49,143 bases of DNA from Bryobacteraceae bacterium. Lineage in GTDB: Bacteria; Acidobacteriota; Terriglobia; Bryobacterales; Bryobacteraceae. Below, piece by piece: positions 6,589-15,968 of the stretch. Where the stretch lies: NCBI GenBank assembly GCA_029975915.1, contig JARKOC010000312.1, forward strand, positions 1 to 49,143, in the 5' to 3' direction. The notes beneath the pieces were generated by a model that was not told the DNA's origin, ran no database searches, and saw nothing but the letters and a program-made list of their open reading frames with translations. Both the position numbers and the translations under genes were made by a program. Each line of letters begins with the position of its first letter. Position 1 is the first letter of the stretch.

Positions 6589-7541
6589 GATCGATTCTTT
6601 TACTCGTCGCGATTCAGGCACTCTACGCCCAGATCGAGCCGGTGGTGAGCAAACGGAACCTGACGGATCAAGTGCAGGTGGTGCGTGTGGCGCCGCGATT
6701 TGCGACGGCGATTCGCGTTCCCGAGCCAGTCAGCTCAATGGTCATCGGTGACCCCGAGCGGTTCCTTGCGGAGCATTCCGAGAAGGAGCCAACCCTTGTC
6801 CTTGTCAAACCCGTCACTGAGCAACCTGGCGAATCGAACCTCCTGGTTGTGACCACGAGTGGCAGACAACTGAGTTTCCTGTTGCGGATGGATCCCACCG
6901 GCCCGAAGAGGGTGGATTTCGTCCTCGTCTACAAGCCAGCCGGCAGTTTTCTCGTGGGCGAATCATTTCCAACGTCGGCTGAGGTCGCCAGAACCGACGT
7001 TCTCAGACCCGTCTCAAGTCTCGCGACTCCGAAGGCTGTTGATGCGGAGAAGGCCCTTGACCCACTTCAGGAAATCATGAACCGGCAGAAGCTCGCCCCA
7101 CTCCCCACCCTTTACGGAGGCAAGCCTTCAACAGTGTCTGGCGAAGGCGATCGGGTAAGAGCGGGAGTCTCCGAAGTCGTCGATCAGGGGCGCACGGTGA
7201 TGGTCCTCTTTTCGGCCGTCAACCCACAGCCGAACGCGATCGAGATCATGCCACCGCAGGTGCAGTTGGCCGGGAAGACACGGAAAGGGGCCGTGATCCG
7301 CAAGGACCGTTGGACGACCAGCGAGCAACTCCCGGTGCAGGACTTCCGACTGTCGCGGCGGCGGCTCGGCCCTGGGGAGCGGGTGGATGGCGTGGTGGTG
7401 TTTTCGCGGCCGGGGTTCAAGCAATCGCACGAGAGCTTGTTTCTGCAAGTCGCCGAGAGCGGAGCGGTTGACCGGCCTGCCCTAGCCCCGATTGGTTTTG
7501 GTGTTTCAGCAACTCGTGAGGAGGCTTCTCATGGCCAATGA
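6585..7541 (+). CDS. VirB9/TrbG-like outer-complex protein
   Basis: 318 residues with a signal peptide (MRSILLLVAIQALYAQ). The N-terminal domain has strands of the VirB9/TrbG/secretin-associated type: ATAIRVPEPVSSMVIGDPERF, TLVLVKPVT, SNLLVVTTSGRQLSFLLRM. The C-terminal half (about 200-318) is rich in beta strands and ends with a motif around FRLSRRRLGPGERVDGVVVFSRP, which may take the place of the VirB9 C-terminal beta-sandwich. In known systems VirB9 forms the outer-membrane core with VirB7 and VirB10. It overlaps both neighbours, and VirB10-like follows directly. No separate VirB7 lipoprotein was found. The assignment rests mainly on domain style and position. Confidence 0.65.
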   Translation: MRSILLLVAIQALYAQIEPVVSKRNLTDQVQVVRVAPRFATAIRVPEPVSSMVIGDPERFLAEHSEKEPTLVLVKPVTEQPGESNLLVVTTSGRQLSFLLRMDPTGPKRVDFVLVYKPAGSFLVGESFPTSAEVARTDVLRPVSSLATPKAVDAEKALDPLQEIMNRQKLAPLPTLYGGKPSTVSGEGDRVRAGVSEVVDQGRTVMVLFSAVNPQPNAIEIMPPQVQLAGKTRKGAVIRKDRWTTSEQLPVQDFRLSRRRLGPGERVDGVVVFSRPGFKQSHESLFLQVAESGAVDRPALAPIGFGVSATREEASHGQ

Positions 7542-9039
7542 ACAGATCCCACAGCGCGATCACGAAGAGGATGTCGCGACCGACCTATCCAAGACGACGG
7601 ATAATCCGGAATCTCCCGGGTCGGAGCGTACAGAAGCCGAGCCATCGAATCAGGATGCGAAGCAGATTTCGCTGCTCGACAGAATTCGCGCCCGCTTTGG
7701 GCCTGTTCCGGAGAGCCGCGACCTGAAGTCGGCGGAGCGAACACGCGGGCTCGTCATCCTGGTCGGGGCGAGCGTGGCGTGCCTGTTTCTATTTGTCGGG
7801 CTGTTCACCACGGACGCCGACAGCACGAAGAAGCCGCGGGGAGGGGCTCCCAATCTGGGCAGACCATCAGCGTCGCCCACGAATCCGGAGACTGCCAATC
7901 GATCGGCGGTTCCTCAATTGAGCGTCAACCAGCAGCAAAATGAGGAGCCGAACGAATTGACCGAACAGGATCTACTTGGAACGATGCGGAATCGTGCGGC
8001 AGTGCTGACACCTGGACCGCCGTCGGCCAGTCCCACCAAACCACTGCCTTCACCCGCCGGGGATCTGGCATCGGCGAACTTCTCCGATCCCGCACTCATG
8101 GAGGCGTACCGCCGTCAGAACGTTGCGCTGCCTCGACAGACCAGCAATGTGACCAATTGGGAGGCGGCCATCTCGGAGGATCAAAGCCGCCAGCAGAGGC
8201 CAGCGAATGCTCAGCCTGCTGCTCCGCCCGTGAAGGAAGTCCCCCAACTCGACAAGTCCTCGCTCGTTTTTGTGCGCTCACAGACGGCCGTTACGGCTGG
8301 GGCACAACAGGTTCGACCAGTGATCCGGCGAGTGGAAGGGCGCTATCTGCCGCAGGCGACGGCGCTGATCGCTCGATTTCAGCACGGAGTCAGTTCTGCG
8401 GCCAAAGCTCCCGTGATCGCGGTCGTTGAGTACAACTACGAGGACAATGGTCAAATCCTGGTGCCGGCTGGCACGAAGGCTTACGGTGAACTCACGGGCG
8501 CGACGCCACAGGGGTGGGTCACGCTCAAGTTCCATTCGCTGGAGTTTCCGAACGGAGAAGTTGAAGAGATTGCGGGGACCGCTCTCGGGATGCAGCGACA
8601 GGCTCTGCGAGGAGACGTGTCGGGCCAGAACCACGGCAAGCGTTTCCTGACACGGGCGCTCACTGGCGTGGGCACGATTGCGGCCTTTGCGGTTGGCGGG
8701 AGGGGGCTCACCGGCGGTATCGACAACTCGATCCTCCTTCGCGAGCGGATTGCCTCTAACGTGGCGTTGGCGGGCGAGCAGGAGATGGCGCGCCTGGCGT
8801 ACCAGCAGAACATCGTCGTGACAGTGCCGGCCAACACCAGGTTCTACTTAGTTCTGAATCAAGCGGAAGCTAGGCGGTCGCGAGACGCTGATTCGAAGGC
8901 GACCCCGACCACGAACAGAACTGGGATGTCCGATCAGGAGTTGCAGGAGATGATTCAGATTCGGAACGAAATCCGCGAGATGAATCGCTTGATGCAGATG
9001 AGTGGCACGAGCAGAGGCAGCCCCTCCCCACACCAATGA
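7531..9039 (+). CDS. VirB10/TrbI-like core channel protein
   Basis: 502 residues from the ATG at 7531, chosen over the upstream GTG at 7492 because GAGGAG sits 7 bases before it. A cytoplasmic Glu/Pro-rich N-terminus, one membrane helix (about 75-95, LVILVGASVACLFLFVGLF), a long Pro/Ala-rich periplasmic linker and a C-terminal TrbI domain: APVIAVVEYNYEDNGQILVPAGTKAYGEL, WVTLKFHSLEFPNG, then a hydrophobic Gly-rich stretch before residue 400 where VirB10 crosses the outer membrane. The protein spans both membranes in known systems. It overlaps the VirB9-like gene by 11 bases. It is the last gene before the leftward Gabija pair. Confidence 0.88.
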   Translation: MANEQIPQRDHEEDVATDLSKTTDNPESPGSERTEAEPSNQDAKQISLLDRIRARFGPVPESRDLKSAERTRGLVILVGASVACLFLFVGLFTTDADSTKKPRGGAPNLGRPSASPTNPETANRSAVPQLSVNQQQNEEPNELTEQDLLGTMRNRAAVLTPGPPSASPTKPLPSPAGDLASANFSDPALMEAYRRQNVALPRQTSNVTNWEAAISEDQSRQQRPANAQPAAPPVKEVPQLDKSSLVFVRSQTAVTAGAQQVRPVIRRVEGRYLPQATALIARFQHGVSSAAKAPVIAVVEYNYEDNGQILVPAGTKAYGELTGATPQGWVTLKFHSLEFPNGEVEEIAGTALGMQRQALRGDVSGQNHGKRFLTRALTGVGTIAAFAVGGRGLTGGIDNSILLRERIASNVALAGEQEMARLAYQQNIVVTVPANTRFYLVLNQAEARRSRDADSKATPTTNRTGMSDQELQEMIQIRNEIREMNRLMQMSGTSRGSPSPHQ

Positions 9040-9369
9040 TCAGTGCCGCTCACCGCTATCCGATTTTCAAGAAAGCTAAAGAACCCTACGCCGACAGCGC
9101 GGCTTCTCTGGTTGCAGCAGCGCATCTCCGGAACAGACGAATTCCGTCCAACTGGAGTGTTGCCTGGTTTCCGAGTCGTGTGATCCGGCTCAGGCTCAGT
9201 CCTTGCAGCCGGCTCATCGATCCAACGCTCGGCGTCAGAGGCGCTGAGCATTGCTGTCCGCCCGCATGCTGTGGACCAGTGACAGATGGACGAAGTCAAT
9301 CCGCACATGGTTCTGGCTAATTGCCTAACTTTCCAATGCTTTTGAGACTATCACTCGCACACCATCGAC
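9040..9369. other. gap between convergent virB10-like and gajB genes, nothing recognised
   Basis: 330 bases with no convincing gene, hairpin with T-run, or repeat. The open frame at 9036-9320 has no ribosome site and an unconvincing sequence. This is one edge of the Gabija insertion into the conjugation operon. Confidence 0.5.
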
Positions 9370-11115
9370 CTAGAGGTTCAGGGCTTCCAAGTTGTCGATC
9401 CCGAACCAGTTGCCGACAGTCTGCAAGGCCCCGTTGGAAAGCTCCTGGGTAAAGAGAACGGCCAATCGCCGCTTGGGTCTCGAACAAGTGACATAGAAGA
9501 GGTTTCGATTGCGCTCGAAGGCAGCCCTTTTTTTCTCGGGAATCTGTTCACCTTGGCCCGCCAATTCGAGCATCTCACTGAAGTTATATCTGTTCCAGCC
9601 TCTACCGACGACGACGAGCACGTTCTCGAACTCAGCACCCTTGACGCCGTGCTTCGTCTCGAACGGAGAGTGACCAGACAAGTAGCGGCAAAGGGCTACG
9701 ATTTCCCGATACCGAACGAGCCGAAGGTCGCGAAGCTCCTTCAACGCCCGCGGCATTTCTTCGCCGTCTTCGTTATCGAACTCCCGCAATTCGCGTTCGC
9801 GGCGCTCGACGGCATCCGGAACCTTGGGGCGTCGTACCGCAAGCAAATGGTCCACCATGTCGCCGACCGTCCCGCCTTCCCTGATTTCAATGAGCTTGTC
9901 CATGGCCTCGGACCATTTTTTCTTGTCGGCCTGAGTACGGACCACCGGCACGCTGGAGCCAAGGACCCGGAACATCTCCCCGTACTTCTTGGAGACGTAG
10001 GCCTCACAGGCCGGCTCCAGAGCATTGGCGAAATACGCAATATGCGGATGCTCCTTGTTCGTGAAGGATTCATTGAACTCGAAGATCGCAGGAATGCTCG
10101 GATATCCTTGCCTCCCTGCGAGGACGCGGTGCGTAAGCATCAGAATCTTAGTAATCTCGGGAGACAGATCCCAACCATCTTTGGCGAGCCGATCAAGGAC
10201 GGTCTGAAGCGCCCGGTCGGCTGCCTCGGCGGGAAGGTCTCCGCTCCAATGGCCTCCAGTCTGGCGGGCGCCCGTCCAGGTGTTGGTGTGGACGATGCGC
10301 ACACAGCCTTTTTCGTTTGGATCAACGACGAATTGGGGCAGCTCGGGTCTCATGCGGTTCAGGCAATCCACAATAGCTGAAACCGACCGGAAGTTCGCCT
10401 GCTTCCCAACGACGGTCAGCCCAGAATGCTCGATCGTTCCACATCCGCCGTCGTAAATTCTCTGCCAATGGTCGCCAAAAAAGCCAATTTGTGGGCAACC
10501 CTGCCGACCGAGGAAGTGGGTCTTAATGGAGTCAATCCAGCCGGCGTCGGTGTCCTGGTACTCATCGATCAAGATTATTGGATACTTACCGGTAAGGATG
10601 CTCCTGAACTTGGCGCTGTCCATGAGAGCGATGGTCAGGCTGAGTACGTCGTCGTGATGGATGGAGACACGACGGTCCTTAATGCCTCGGTGCCCAAGAT
10701 CGTACTCGACTGTACGATCGCCGAGTTCACCGACCTCGGCGATCTTCTCTGGCCAATGCTTGAGCTGCGGGAGTCGTGCCCGCAGCTCTCCTTGAAAGCC
10801 ACTGACCAGTGACCAGCAGAACGCGTGGATCGTATTGCAGTAAACGATCGGGCTGCGGTCGGTTCGGGCGTCGATCTCGTCCTTAGCCACATTGGTGAAG
10901 GTGATGCATGCGACCTTTTGATGTCGCTGCGGCAAAATGTGCTGGTAGCGATGTATGAGGTAGTGGAGCGCCTTCACGAGTGTGTAGGTCTTCCCCGCGC
11001 CTGCGCCGGCCTCGACGAGGAAACTCTCTTTGCGCTCCAGGCAGCCATACACCTCAGCCAGGGCCTTTTGGCTAGCCTCCTCAGCCGGGTTTAAGTGATC
11101 GGCAACTTCAGCCAT
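9370..11115 (-). CDS. gajB: Gabija helicase GajB (UvrD/Rep family)
   Basis: 581 residues from the ATG at 11115, which overlaps the gajA stop by 8 bases; an upstream in-frame start at 11166 is less likely. SF1 helicase motifs in order: Walker A AGAGAGKT (36-43), motif Ia CITFTNVAKDEID, motif II ILIDEYQDTD, a DHWQRIYDG motif III, motif V KGAEFENVLVVVGRG and motif VI FYVTCSRPKRRLAVLF. In Gabija, GajB joins GajA in a complex that senses nucleotide depletion or DNA ends and degrades DNA during phage infection. Adjacent pairing with an OLD-family nuclease is the diagnostic context. It is slightly longer than the classic Bacillus protein. Confidence 0.87.
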   Translation of the reverse strand: MAEVADHLNPAEEASQKALAEVYGCLERKESFLVEAGAGAGKTYTLVKALHYLIHRYQHILPQRHQKVACITFTNVAKDEIDARTDRSPIVYCNTIHAFCWSLVSGFQGELRARLPQLKHWPEKIAEVGELGDRTVEYDLGHRGIKDRRVSIHHDDVLSLTIALMDSAKFRSILTGKYPIILIDEYQDTDAGWIDSIKTHFLGRQGCPQIGFFGDHWQRIYDGGCGTIEHSGLTVVGKQANFRSVSAIVDCLNRMRPELPQFVVDPNEKGCVRIVHTNTWTGARQTGGHWSGDLPAEAADRALQTVLDRLAKDGWDLSPEITKILMLTHRVLAGRQGYPSIPAIFEFNESFTNKEHPHIAYFANALEPACEAYVSKKYGEMFRVLGSSVPVVRTQADKKKWSEAMDKLIEIREGGTVGDMVDHLLAVRRPKVPDAVERRERELREFDNEDGEEMPRALKELRDLRLVRYREIVALCRYLSGHSPFETKHGVKGAEFENVLVVVGRGWNRYNFSEMLELAGQGEQIPEKKRAAFERNRNLFYVTCSRPKRRLAVLFTQELSNGALQTVGNWFGIDNLEALNL

Positions 11116-13162
11116 CGTGAGCGACCTCAGATTCGAGGGTGTCGGCAGAAGCCGCCGCTTCGACAATCACGGTGTCGGCATCCGGAGCGCCACTGGCTGC
11201 CAGCCATCTCAAGCCCTCTACAATGTAGCGAGGCGCGACCCAGTCAGTCTTTTCGATAGCGTGTGTTAGGGCGAATTCGGACTTCTTGATTTTGTCTAGT
11301 TTTTCCCATGCGCATTGAGCCTTGTCGTCAGGCGTATCGCCTTCGATGCCGAACATTTCTGGATTCGCCAGCATGAATGCGTCCTCGAAGGTGCGGCCGC
11401 AGGGACCGCCTTCGGTCTCTGGCCATTGAAAGGCGATGCGCCTCAGACCGTTCACTTTCGACGCGTCCTCTTTGGCCAGAAGTGCTGCAGGTGTACAATC
11501 GCCGTTACCGAACCAGGTCTTGATGCAGGCGTTCGTGGTGGCTGCTCCCTGATAGACCGGACACGCGGCACCACCGGCGGCAACGACGGAGTCGAGGTCC
11601 GTGATGATTAGAGTCCTCAGTTCTAGAAAGTCGAGAAGGGCAAAGAATATGTGCGCGTAGGAGCCGCCGACTTCCATGGTTGTCATGTATTGACTGGAAA
11701 GCTTGGGCGCGCGTGGTTCGGATGCTTCCAGTTTTTCAATCATCACTGGCAACAGCAGACGTTCGCCAGTGCCTTCAATGAGAATGGCCTTGTCGGCGAA
11801 GAACAGGTCACAGCGTGTAAGGGTCAAGTACTGGCTTAGAAATCTCCTGTGCTCTTTCGGAGTATCGCGCAACCCCTCGCGCAGGTCCTTGATCCGGGTC
11901 TGGCGGACGCCATTGGCGGATGTCGGGAGGAAATAGCGAATCGACTCGAAGCCGACGGCGTTGGCGACGTGGGATGAGTGCGTCGATACGATGAACTGCA
12001 CCGGCCAGGGCAACGGGGCGCCCTCCTTGGCACTTAGCTGTTGAGCGATCTTCGACACCTGGCGGATGAACACTTCTTGCATTTGCGGATGCAGGTGGGC
12101 CTCAGGTTCCTCGATGAACACGAGGTGGACCCCGGGGGCATCCGATTCCGCGCGGAAAGTACGATAGAAGCTGACGATCCTGAGCAAGATGAAGATGAGA
12201 TTGCGTATTCCGAGGCCGGCATAAGATTCCGGTAGTAGGATTCCGTGATGTCCCGCGTATCTCACCTTTGTGTGGCTTGAAAGTAGGCGTTCGACGTCGA
12301 ACGTTGTCTCCGTTTCCAATTCCGAACCGTCGAGCCCCGGATAGCCGAACGTACGCAAGGTCGGCATGAGCTTTCGCAGCTCGTTTTTGAATCCGCCTGC
12401 AATTGCCTGCTGAATGTCACTAACAGCCTCCTGCAGAGATCGAGCGATATCTTGATCAGTTTTATCCGCGGTCGGCGATTTCGCAGCGGTGAAGAGATCT
12501 TCCAGTATCTTGGCTAAAATGTCGGGGCTTCTCTCCTTGTCGTCTTCCAGCCCCCGCTGCGCATTCACGAAACCGGTCTTCAAGAGGGACCGAAGTGCGC
12601 TCATGCTCATTTGCTTCCGGTTGGTAGAGTCGTTGGGGTCTTCGGCCCAAACGCTTGCGACGAAGAGAGCGGGCACGCGCTCGCGGAGCAGTTGGAAGAA
12701 GGCGAGCCTATCCTTCTCTGTCAACTCGCCGACAGGTTGGCCGGCAAGGAGCGACTCGATGGCGCCGTCGCGTAGTTCGTAGCGCGCCACGACGAGTGCC
12801 TCGTTGCAGTTGGGGTCGAGGTTGATGACGAAGTCGCTTAGCGGGCCAAGCTCGGGTTGATCGAGGTTGTATTGGAACAGGAGTCGTAGCTCGATGCTCG
12901 GAATCAGAGCACGCACTTCATCGTCTCGCCCTCCTGCGTTCTTGGTCTTGAGCGCTTCGCAAAAACCGTCATAGGAGGCGTTTGAGAAGTCTTCGATCCG
13001 GAATGTCGGTTTCTGGTCTTCGAGAAACCGGTGGATGACCTCCGACAGCGATGTCTTCCCGCTGTTGTTGCGACCGACAACGAGAGTTGGTCGATCTTCG
13101 AGCACCAACTCCACGTCGGCAAGCAGCCTGAAGTTCCTGACCGTGACTTTGTGGATGTGCAT
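11108..13162 (-). CDS. gajA: Gabija endonuclease GajA (OLD family ATPase-TOPRIM)
   Basis: 684 residues. N-terminal ABC-type ATPase: Walker A GRNNSGKT (30-37), split by a long helical insert, then the Walker B / D-loop LVFIEEPEAHLHPQMQEVF and STHSSHVANAV. A C-terminal TOPRIM nuclease follows: ADKAILIEGTGERLLLPVM with the metal-binding Glu, then LIITDLDSV with the paired Asp. Such proteins nick DNA and in Gabija form the tetrameric core to which GajB binds. It is the first gene of a leftward two-gene operon and diverges from the tandem AAA+ gene at 13372. A weak -10 (TAGTAT on the minus strand) lies about 70 bases upstream. Confidence 0.88.
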   Translation of the reverse strand: MHIHKVTVRNFRLLADVELVLEDRPTLVVGRNNSGKTSLSEVIHRFLEDQKPTFRIEDFSNASYDGFCEALKTKNAGGRDDEVRALIPSIELRLLFQYNLDQPELGPLSDFVINLDPNCNEALVVARYELRDGAIESLLAGQPVGELTEKDRLAFFQLLRERVPALFVASVWAEDPNDSTNRKQMSMSALRSLLKTGFVNAQRGLEDDKERSPDILAKILEDLFTAAKSPTADKTDQDIARSLQEAVSDIQQAIAGGFKNELRKLMPTLRTFGYPGLDGSELETETTFDVERLLSSHTKVRYAGHHGILLPESYAGLGIRNLIFILLRIVSFYRTFRAESDAPGVHLVFIEEPEAHLHPQMQEVFIRQVSKIAQQLSAKEGAPLPWPVQFIVSTHSSHVANAVGFESIRYFLPTSANGVRQTRIKDLREGLRDTPKEHRRFLSQYLTLTRCDLFFADKAILIEGTGERLLLPVMIEKLEASEPRAPKLSSQYMTTMEVGGSYAHIFFALLDFLELRTLIITDLDSVVAAGGAACPVYQGAATTNACIKTWFGNGDCTPAALLAKEDASKVNGLRRIAFQWPETEGGPCGRTFEDAFMLANPEMFGIEGDTPDDKAQCAWEKLDKIKKSEFALTHAIEKTDWVAPRYIVEGLRWLAASGAPDADTVIVEAAASADTLESEVAHDG

Positions 13163-13371
13163 GTTGGCCTGCGATGGTCGAGCGTAATGCCTACCTGGTT
13201 CTTCGTTGGGCGACGAACACCATACTAATCTGAAAAGTCGGCGCGCGACAGCTCACTGCCGCCCGCAGGTGTTTGAGTCGGGGCTCCTTTCAGGTATTTG
13301 AGTTCCCTCAGTTCGTTTCCGAGATGCGGGGCGAGCGGTTATTCTGGTGGTGTTCGGAAGGAATACTCCGC

Positions 13372-15429
13372 ATGCCGCGAGCGGTCGGCTCCGAAGCTGG
13401 AAATTGGGGGCTGGCGTACTGGGTGGGCCAGCGCTTGCGCGGCGGTGTGGATGCGCTCGCGGGGGAGGTTGTATTTCTGCAGGGGCGGGTCCGGGGAGCA
13501 ACTCCAGCAGAACGGCTTTCGTGGCTATGGCGGTGTGGGGTCGCGATTGCGCTGCTGGCGGCTGAAATCGCTGTCCTCACCATCTCCAACTCGAAAGCGG
13601 GCAGCCCGCTAGCGTTCGTGACGAGTTGGCTCGCGTTGATCTTGATGCCGAGGCCGGTGCCGCGACTGCTTCTCGTTACGGGCAGACTCCTCGCGGCGAT
13701 CCTCACGGCCGCGAGTATTGCCTCCCTGATCTCGTGGGCCACTTCCGAGTATTCAGGGCTCCGCCCATGGTCAAGCGTGCTGACGTTGGTCAACGTCGCC
13801 ATGTGGCTGGGAATGACGATCTGGGCGCTGGCTGGTTTCAGACGGCCGTCTCTCCGATCGACAACCTCGGCAACTTCGGCCGCAGAGTTTGCAGCGAGTG
13901 TACCGGTGGACGCAGAACTCAATGTCCCTCGAATCAACTTCTCATCCGTAGGGGGAGACGACCTGGCTAAGCGGGAGATCAGGTTGGCAGCGGCAAACCG
14001 ATTTTCTGCGGACAAGGCGCAGGTTGTCCGCAATGGCGTGCTGCTGTACGGACCTCAGGGAACCGGGAAGAATCTGCTGGCTGAGGCCACGGCGGGCGAG
14101 TTCGGGGTCAACTTCTACCATGTGCGGTGCCCGGAGTTGCTGAGCGTCGGGGTTGGCTCCACAGCCGGCGAGATCCGCCGCGTGTTCGAGTCGGCGGCTC
14201 AGCATAGGCCCGCTGTCCTCTTCCTCGACGAGATCGATGCGATTGGCAGCAGGAAACAGCCACAAGCCATCGGGACCGACGCCGGCGGGGGAGGGCGCGA
14301 GTACAACGCGGTCACCACCCAACTGATGCAGTCCATCGACCGCTATCGATCCTTGGATGGCCTGCTGATCATGGCGGCGACAAACAGCCTCGACGGGCTC
14401 GAGCCGACGCTCATTCGCGACGGCCGCTTCGACTTGAAGTTGAGACTTGACCTCCCGAACCAGGCAGAACGCGAGGACATCCTTACGAGCATGCTGAAGA
14501 CCGGTGCTCATGCTGCGCCGGCGATTGCGGAGATTTCGCGGCGGACGCCCGGTTGGAGTCCTGCCCGGTTGCGGGCACTGATTGACCGAGCCATCCTACA
14601 GGCCGGCGGGCGTCCCGTCACGGACGAGGACATTCTGGCGGCGCTCGAGGAATCCGGGGGCACGGATCGGCCGCAGGTCGAAGCTGTGAACTGGGATGAC
14701 GTTGTCCTTCCCGGTCCTGTGGCTTCCGACATCAGGGCGATTCTTCGGCTGCTCGTGCCTGGAACTGCGGAACAACTTGGGGTCCCTGCACCGACCGGCC
14801 TGGTGCTTGTCGGGCAACCTGGAACGGGCAAGACCTTGGTGGCGCGGCTCATCGCCTCCCAAGCAAAGCGTAGCTTCTATGCCATCACGCCGAGCGATGT
14901 CCTGTCGGGCGCGGTGGGCGGTTCGGTCAAACGACTCGCGGAAGTTTTCGCACGGGCGCGGGAACACGCGCCGTCAATCCTCTTTTTCGACGAAATGGAT
15001 GCGCTGTTCCCGGCGGTCACAGGGTATGGGAGCCAGCATGACATTCAACTGGTGGAGCAAGCCCTCATCGAGATCAGCGAGCTTCGGCCCGAGCACCAGG
15101 TCTTCCTGATTGGGACAACCAATGACCTTTCTCGGATCGACCCCAGAACTCTGCGGGGCGGGCGGTTCAGCGAGAAGATCGAGATTGGATTGCCGGACGA
15201 AAAGGGGTACCATCGCCTTCTGGAGATGAACCTCGGACCCACTCAGTTGGCCCTTGACCTCACTATCCCAAGGCTCGTGGAAATGGTGCGGGGGCTCAGC
15301 CCGGCCGAGATCACTGCTGTTGTCACAGCCGCCAAACGCTTCGCTCTCGCCAGGACTCCCGAACAGGCGACTGCACTGCTGCCCATCGAAGAAAGCGACG
15401 TCGAGCAGGCCATCGCTCGCATCCGGTAG
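13372..15429 (+). CDS. membrane protein with two AAA+ ATPase domains
   Basis: About 685 residues from the ATG at 13372, preceded by GGAAGGA; in-frame starts at 13324 and 13273 lack ribosome sites. Up to four membrane helices (about 50-160) precede two AAA+ modules. Module 1: GPQGTGKN near 226 (Asn where Thr or Ser is usual), VLFLDEIDAIG, RDGRFDLKL. Module 2: GQPGTGKT near 481, ILFFDEMDALF, RGGRFSEKI. The modules resemble FtsH and Cdc48 ATPases but there is no protease domain. Standing among virB-like genes it may power or assemble the secretion system, conceivably in place of the absent VirB11; this is inference. Module 1 may bind ATP with little turnover. Confidence 0.85.
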   Translation: MPRAVGSEAGNWGLAYWVGQRLRGGVDALAGEVVFLQGRVRGATPAERLSWLWRCGVAIALLAAEIAVLTISNSKAGSPLAFVTSWLALILMPRPVPRLLLVTGRLLAAILTAASIASLISWATSEYSGLRPWSSVLTLVNVAMWLGMTIWALAGFRRPSLRSTTSATSAAEFAASVPVDAELNVPRINFSSVGGDDLAKREIRLAAANRFSADKAQVVRNGVLLYGPQGTGKNLLAEATAGEFGVNFYHVRCPELLSVGVGSTAGEIRRVFESAAQHRPAVLFLDEIDAIGSRKQPQAIGTDAGGGGREYNAVTTQLMQSIDRYRSLDGLLIMAATNSLDGLEPTLIRDGRFDLKLRLDLPNQAEREDILTSMLKTGAHAAPAIAEISRRTPGWSPARLRALIDRAILQAGGRPVTDEDILAALEESGGTDRPQVEAVNWDDVVLPGPVASDIRAILRLLVPGTAEQLGVPAPTGLVLVGQPGTGKTLVARLIASQAKRSFYAITPSDVLSGAVGGSVKRLAEVFARAREHAPSILFFDEMDALFPAVTGYGSQHDIQLVEQALIEISELRPEHQVFLIGTTNDLSRIDPRTLRGGRFSEKIEIGLPDEKGYHRLLEMNLGPTQLALDLTIPRLVEMVRGLSPAEITAVVTAAKRFALARTPEQATALLPIEESDVEQAIARIR

Positions 15430-15534
15430 CCGGATTCCACCAACTCGTTTCTGGAATCTACATTCCCGCCTTATTCTGCCTCCCAAGTTCATGCTGCTGC
15501 ATGAGCCTATCTCAGATCTGGGAGGTACACCTCG

Positions 15535-15900
15535 ATGAACAAACTTCTGGGGGACCGGCGTTCGGCTGCGTTACTGCTGACCGCCGTTCTCCTTCTTCTC
15601 ACAAGCACACACGCTGTCATGCTGGCCCAGAACCTCGGCGCGGCGCCCCAGACAAACGTCGCCGTTCAAGGTCAAACCGGTGCTCAGCCGGAAGGCGCGT
15701 TTCTTAACCTCGTCAACTGGATCGGCAACGTCATCGCGCCAGTTGGCGCCGGTCTCGCGATTGCCGGGGGACTCGTCTCGTACATCTCCGGCCGCGGCGT
15801 CATGCGGTACGTCGTGACTGCGCTGGGCTGCCTGGCCGTCTCGGGCGTCACGCGACTGCTCGAGTTCTGGATCAATCAGGGCGGCGGTGGCGTTTCCTAA
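15535..15900 (+). CDS. VirB2/TrbC-like pilin
   Basis: 121 residues, ATG preceded by GGGAGG. A long signal sequence (AALLLTAVLLLLTSTHAVMLAQ) and a variable Gln/Ala-rich stretch lead to a two-helix hairpin (about 56-121) with LVNWIGNVIAPVGAGLAIAGGLV, then a Gly/Arg loop and LGCLAVSGVTRLLEFWINQGGGGVS. That is the build of VirB2-type conjugative pilins, which polymerise into the pilus. Its hairpin is repeated in the next two genes, so it is the single-unit member of a small family. Position before the VirB3- and VirB4-like genes fits. Confidence 0.8.
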   Translation: MNKLLGDRRSAALLLTAVLLLLTSTHAVMLAQNLGAAPQTNVAVQGQTGAQPEGAFLNLVNWIGNVIAPVGAGLAIAGGLVSYISGRGVMRYVVTALGCLAVSGVTRLLEFWINQGGGGVS

Positions 15901-15968
15901 CCTTCCTTGGACTTCGGCCGGGAGCGTGAGAGTGATCCGCGCTCCCGGCGTCCGTAAAGGGACATCCC

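Noticed and set aside
7492..7530. An upstream GTG start for the VirB10-like gene
   Set aside because: The ATG at 7531 has a good ribosome site and the extra residues only repeat the end of the VirB9-like gene in another frame.
9036..9320. A 94-residue frame after the VirB10-like gene
   Set aside because: No ribosome site and unconvincing amino-acid makeup; it sits in the gap beside Gabija.
9553..10380. A 275-residue plus-strand frame inside gajB
   Set aside because: Antisense to intact helicase motifs; no family resemblance.
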